64,000 nucleotides of DNA, taken from contig JBFXGM010000012.1 of the NCBI GenBank assembly GCA_050178015.1, positions 62,001-126,000 on the forward strand, written 5' to 3'. Below are positions 62,509 to 64,000 of this stretch, in pieces. The notes under the pieces are model-generated. The model had not been told where the DNA came from. It did no database searches and saw nothing but the letters and a program-made list of their open reading frames with translations. How positions within the stretch are numbered: position 1 is the stretch's first letter; every line of letters starts with the position of its first letter. Source of the DNA: Gaoshiqia sp050178015. GTDB lineage: Bacteria; Bacteroidota; Bacteroidia; Bacteroidales; Prolixibacteraceae. Made by a program: the position numbers and the translations under genes.

Positions 62509-64000
62509 ATGAACAGGCAGTTTGCCACCGAACAAGAATTTATCCAAAAGTTGACACAGATAACCGAAGCCAACCTGAGAAACGAACAATTCGGAGTTTC
62601 CGGACTGGCCCGTGAAATGGGCATGAGCCGCTCCAGCCTTTACATTAAAGTGAATACCATCACAAAAAAATCCGTTAGCCGTTTTATCAGCGAGGTCCGC
62701 CTGAAAAGGGGCATGGAGTTATTGAAACAAACTCCCCTCTCCGTTTCCGAAATTGCTTACGAAGTTGGCTTTGGCAGTCCAACCTATTTCATTAAATGTT
62801 TTCACGAATTTTATGGATTTCCGCCGGGAGAAGCTAACAAGAAAGATTTCACAGAAAATGAATCTGCCAAACAAACAATTCAGGACCAGAAACAGGCACC
62901 GGTTTCTTTCACAAAACGGGACAAAATAACCACTGCGCTGACAGCAATCGTGATCATCATCCTGGCAACCACGTCGTTCATTCGTGTTAAGCCACTATTG
63001 TTTCCCAAAGAAGCTGCCGAAAAATCGATTGCCATGCTGCCGTTTATCGACGACAGTCCCGAGGCCGGGTACAGTTATATTGTGGAGGGCCTGATGGAAG
63101 AGATCCTTTACAAACTTAGCCTGATTAAAGACTTACGGGTTGTTTCCCGAACCACTTCCGAGAAATACCGAAATTCAAAAAAAAGCAGCAAGGAAATAGG
63201 AAAAGAACTGAAAACCAATTACATTCTGGAAGGCAGTGCCCAGACCATCAACAACACAATCCGGATCAGGCTTCAATTGATTGAAACGAATACCGACAGG
63301 CACCTTTGGTCGAAACCTTATGAACGGGAAGTTCCTATCAACAACATATTCAAGGTGCAAAGTGAATTGGCCTTACTGGTTGCCAACGAACTGAATGCCG
63401 TGATAACCCGGAAAGAAAAACAGCAAATCGAAAAAAAACCAACTTCCAATCTCACGGCTTACAATTTATACCTGCGGGGACTGGATTATAAACGGCTTTT
63501 TGAACTCAGCCCACTTATACAGTCAGGACAGGAACAGTTAAAAGCCAAACAGTTGTTTCAACAGGCTATCCAACTGGACCCTACCTTTGCCGATGCCTAC
63601 GCACAGTTAGGTGATTTTTACATCCGAAATGTCGCGTACTGGGGGAATATATATTTAAGGGAACAGTACCTTGATTCGGGGTTGATGATGGTCAATAAAG
63701 CCTTATCACTTGATGATTACAACTGGGTAGCTTTGGCCTTAAAAGGCAGGTATTATCTCATCAAAGGAATGCCGGAAAAGGCCAATTGGTTGTTTCGGAA
63801 ATTACCAATAAACGAAGCCAGCATCAGCGAATATTACGAGTTTGCCTTCTCGCATTTCCTTGGTACAGAAGATTACTACAATGCCATCAAGAGTTTCTTG
63901 GGATATGAAGAAGCCGTGACGGACAAAATGTCGGTTCGACCGGCATTACTGGTTCAATTTGGCTGGGTTTTAACCTACGTGGGTTACCCGGAGGTGGCCA
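62509..64000 (+). CDS. Membrane-spanning one-component regulator: AraC-type HTH, TM, TolB-like and TPR-like domains (C-terminus cut)
   Basis: 497 codons inside the window, running off the end. Residues about 20-115 are an AraC-type double helix-turn-helix (SGLAREMGMSRSSLYIKVNTITKK and EIAYEVGFGSPTYFIKCFHEFYG). One membrane segment follows at about 139-158. Then comes a TolB-like domain (about 172-305: SIAMLPFIDDSPE, YIVEGLMEEILYKLSLIKDLRVVSRTTS, YILEGSAQ), which in CadC/adenylate-cyclase-like proteins is a ligand or peptidoglycan-linked sensor, and TPR-like repeats (from about 316: AYNLYLRG...FADAYAQLGDFYIRN). It would sense something in the periplasm and bind DNA directly. A GGAGA-like site stands before the ATG. 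Confidence 0.85.
   Translation, partial: MNRQFATEQEFIQKLTQITEANLRNEQFGVSGLAREMGMSRSSLYIKVNTITKKSVSRFISEVRLKRGMELLKQTPLSVSEIAYEVGFGSPTYFIKCFHEFYGFPPGEANKKDFTENESAKQTIQDQKQAPVSFTKRDKITTALTAIVIIILATTSFIRVKPLLFPKEAAEKSIAMLPFIDDSPEAGYSYIVEGLMEEILYKLSLIKDLRVVSRTTSEKYRNSKKSSKEIGKELKTNYILEGSAQTINNTIRIRLQLIETNTDRHLWSKPYEREVPINNIFKVQSELALLVANELNAVITRKEKQQIEKKPTSNLTAYNLYLRGLDYKRLFELSPLIQSGQEQLKAKQLFQQAIQLDPTFADAYAQLGDFYIRNVAYWGNIYLREQYLDSGLMMVNKALSLDDYNWVALALKGRYYLIKGMPEKANWLFRKLPINEASISEYYEFAFSHFLGTEDYYNAIKSFLGYEEAVTDKMSVRPALLVQFGWVLTYVGYPEVA

Noticed and set aside
62349..62615. Open frame of 88 codons on the plus strand before the AraC-type gene
   Set aside because: It runs in another frame over the start of the AraC-type gene, which has clear domain homology, and its own product has no recognisable features.

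Overview
The window is a stretch of Bacteroidota chromosome, probably class Bacteroidia. The evidence is three complete SusC/SusD pairs, each headed by an ECF sigma factor and a FecR-type anti-sigma factor, many secreted or lipidated glycosidases with SPII lipoboxes, and promoter elements of the Bacteroidota type (TAnnTTTG at -7). The gene mix would fit an environmental member such as Prolixibacteraceae/Marinilabiliales, but that is only an inference. No rRNA, tRNA, phage genes or CRISPR were seen.

1-36.3 kb (all on the minus strand, so read from right to left) is a large polysaccharide-utilisation region. It starts with a GH92 and a GH3 enzyme, each with its own terminator. Three regulatory/import modules of the same order follow (sigma factor, FecR, SusC with STN domain, SusD): module 1 at 31.1-24.0 kb, module 2 at 23.8-17.2 kb and module 3 at 15.6-8.9 kb. 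A secreted esterase lies between modules 2 and 3. After module 3 comes a tightly spaced enzyme operon: a PL22-like oligogalacturonate lyase, a PL26 exo-rhamnogalacturonan lyase, an unassigned six-hairpin glycosidase-like protein, a DUF6250 lipoprotein, a GH28-like protein, and a GH105-like unsaturated-uronyl hydrolase cut by the window edge. Together these predict breakdown of the rhamnogalacturonan/homogalacturonan parts of pectin: lyases make unsaturated ends, the GH105 removes them, SusCD takes up the oligosaccharides, and the STN-FecR-sigma relay switches the system on.

36.7-44 kb (mostly plus strand) holds general-physiology genes: an unrecognised lipoprotein, the dipeptidase PepD, a YceI-porin-YceI-Rrf2 cluster whose regulator has an IscR-like cysteine triad, and a PQQ-type beta-propeller lipoprotein. 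44-52.6 kb (minus strand) is a second carbohydrate region: two GH29 fucosidases of different types, a CBM9-like secreted protein and a GHL10-like family protein in one operon, then GH92 plus a ROK kinase. This would suit fucosylated, mannose-containing glycans.

52.8-64 kb holds a small FMN-binding secreted protein, an S9 peptidase, a nitroreductase, an ABC-F ATPase, a DUF5916 protein, a YbhB-like and an Mth938-like protein. The intergenic spaces here carry several kinds of palindromic repeat (55.6, 60.6 and 61.8-62.3 kb) and the decayed 5' end of an IS200/RAYT-type transposase (61.7 kb). The window ends inside a large one-component regulator made of an AraC-type HTH, one membrane segment, a TolB-like domain and TPR-like repeats.
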